A stretch of 31,696 bases of DNA from B1-G15 sp964346135 (GTDB taxonomy: Archaea; Thermoproteota; Bathyarchaeia; Bathyarchaeales; Bathyarchaeaceae), in the NCBI GenBank assembly GCA_964346135.1, contig CAYFTS010000122.1, positions 1 through 31,696 on the forward strand, given 5' to 3'. The notes under the pieces were generated by a model, which had not been told where the DNA came from, made no database searches, and was given only the letters and a program-made list of their open reading frames with translations. A program made the position numbers and the translations under genes. Numbering within the stretch: the first letter of the stretch is position 1; every line of letters starts with the position of its first letter. Shown here piece after piece: positions 31,602-31,696 of the stretch.

Positions 31602-31696
31602 TTGGTCGAATCTTTGAAAGTGGGTAATGTTCTAGTGAATAGAGGAGAAATGAAGCTTGGCTTCATCAAGGGAATAGAGCTATGGGACGGGACAAA
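31602..31696 (+). CDS. Start of a probable succinylglutamate desuccinylase/aspartoacylase-family protein (3' end outside window)
   Basis: TTG 31602 follows GGGGGATG by four bases, a strong ribosome binding site. The 31 visible residues include LKVGNVLVNRGEMKLGFIKG and IELWDGTK. This resembles the N terminus of AstE/AspA-type zinc carboxypeptidase-fold proteins (rG...G...eLxDGT, then a proline strand and the HGDE metal site). The catalytic region is beyond the window, so identity is tentative. Confidence 0.5.
   Translation, partial: MVESLKVGNVLVNRGEMKLGFIKGIELWDGT

Overview
This is a gene-dense, AT-rich archaeal chromosome segment. It encodes transcription factor TFB, an archaeal RNA polymerase H/Rpb5 subunit, ribosomal proteins S26e and S30e, a prenyl diphosphate synthase, an Fap7/AK6-type kinase, an adenosine-specific kinase, and an intron-containing tRNA-Glu(CTC). 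S26e and S30e, archaeal TATA boxes and GGAGGTGA-type ribosome binding sites point to a TACK-superphylum archaeon. Candidatus Bathyarchaeia is my best guess, inferred from overall gene flavour and not proven here.

Layout. 1-5079: sugar metabolism. A three-gene minus-strand operon (GT4 glycosyltransferase, HAD phosphatase, GpgS-like GT81 glycosyltransferase) resembles a phosphorylating route to a glucosylglycerate-type compatible solute, flanked by two related GT2-like enzymes. 5080-9712: a decayed transporter tail, a CBS protein with an HPF/RaiA-like tail (frameshifted near its start), a broken small gene, two paralogous four-helix membrane proteins, a divergent ArsR-type regulator and an MscS channel. 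The solute genes and MscS suggest an osmotic-response theme. 9889-12543: unknown proteins and a tyrosine integrase, possibly a small integrated element. 12718-14973: a minus-strand information-processing cluster (S30e, 39-residue zinc ribbon, rpoH, S26e, TFB). Its RpoH carries an N-terminal domain like that of eukaryotic RPB5.

15067-17056: an accessory island. A 46-residue ribbon-helix-helix protein is divergent from a small basic protein and a GIY-YIG/DUF5752-like/zinc-ribbon fusion. The two promoters share the same 10-base TATA element in opposite orientations. A dead integrase remnant and tRNA-Glu follow. 17288-19762: DUF1059, a YdhR-like monooxygenase, a nonsense-mutated HTH regulator, an AK6 kinase and a small PD-(D/E)XK protein. 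19834-24925: DUF1922, phosphohexomutase, a three-gene membrane cassette with duplicated LEA14-like domains, prenyl synthase and adenosine-specific kinase. 25164-27889: a surface-anchored coiled-coil protein and an Old Yellow Enzyme homologue. 27890-29264 is gene-poor and holds a DUF362 remnant. 29265-31696: a nucleotidyltransferase pair, threonine/serine dehydratase and the first codons of a probable AstE/AspA-type gene.

A recurring feature is reading frames broken by one base, mostly in or beside homopolymers (6476-6480, 6727-6731, 6754-6761, 10555-10559, 18838-18840, 28867-28870). Several affect genes that otherwise look intact, so residual sequencing or assembly error must be weighed against real decay.
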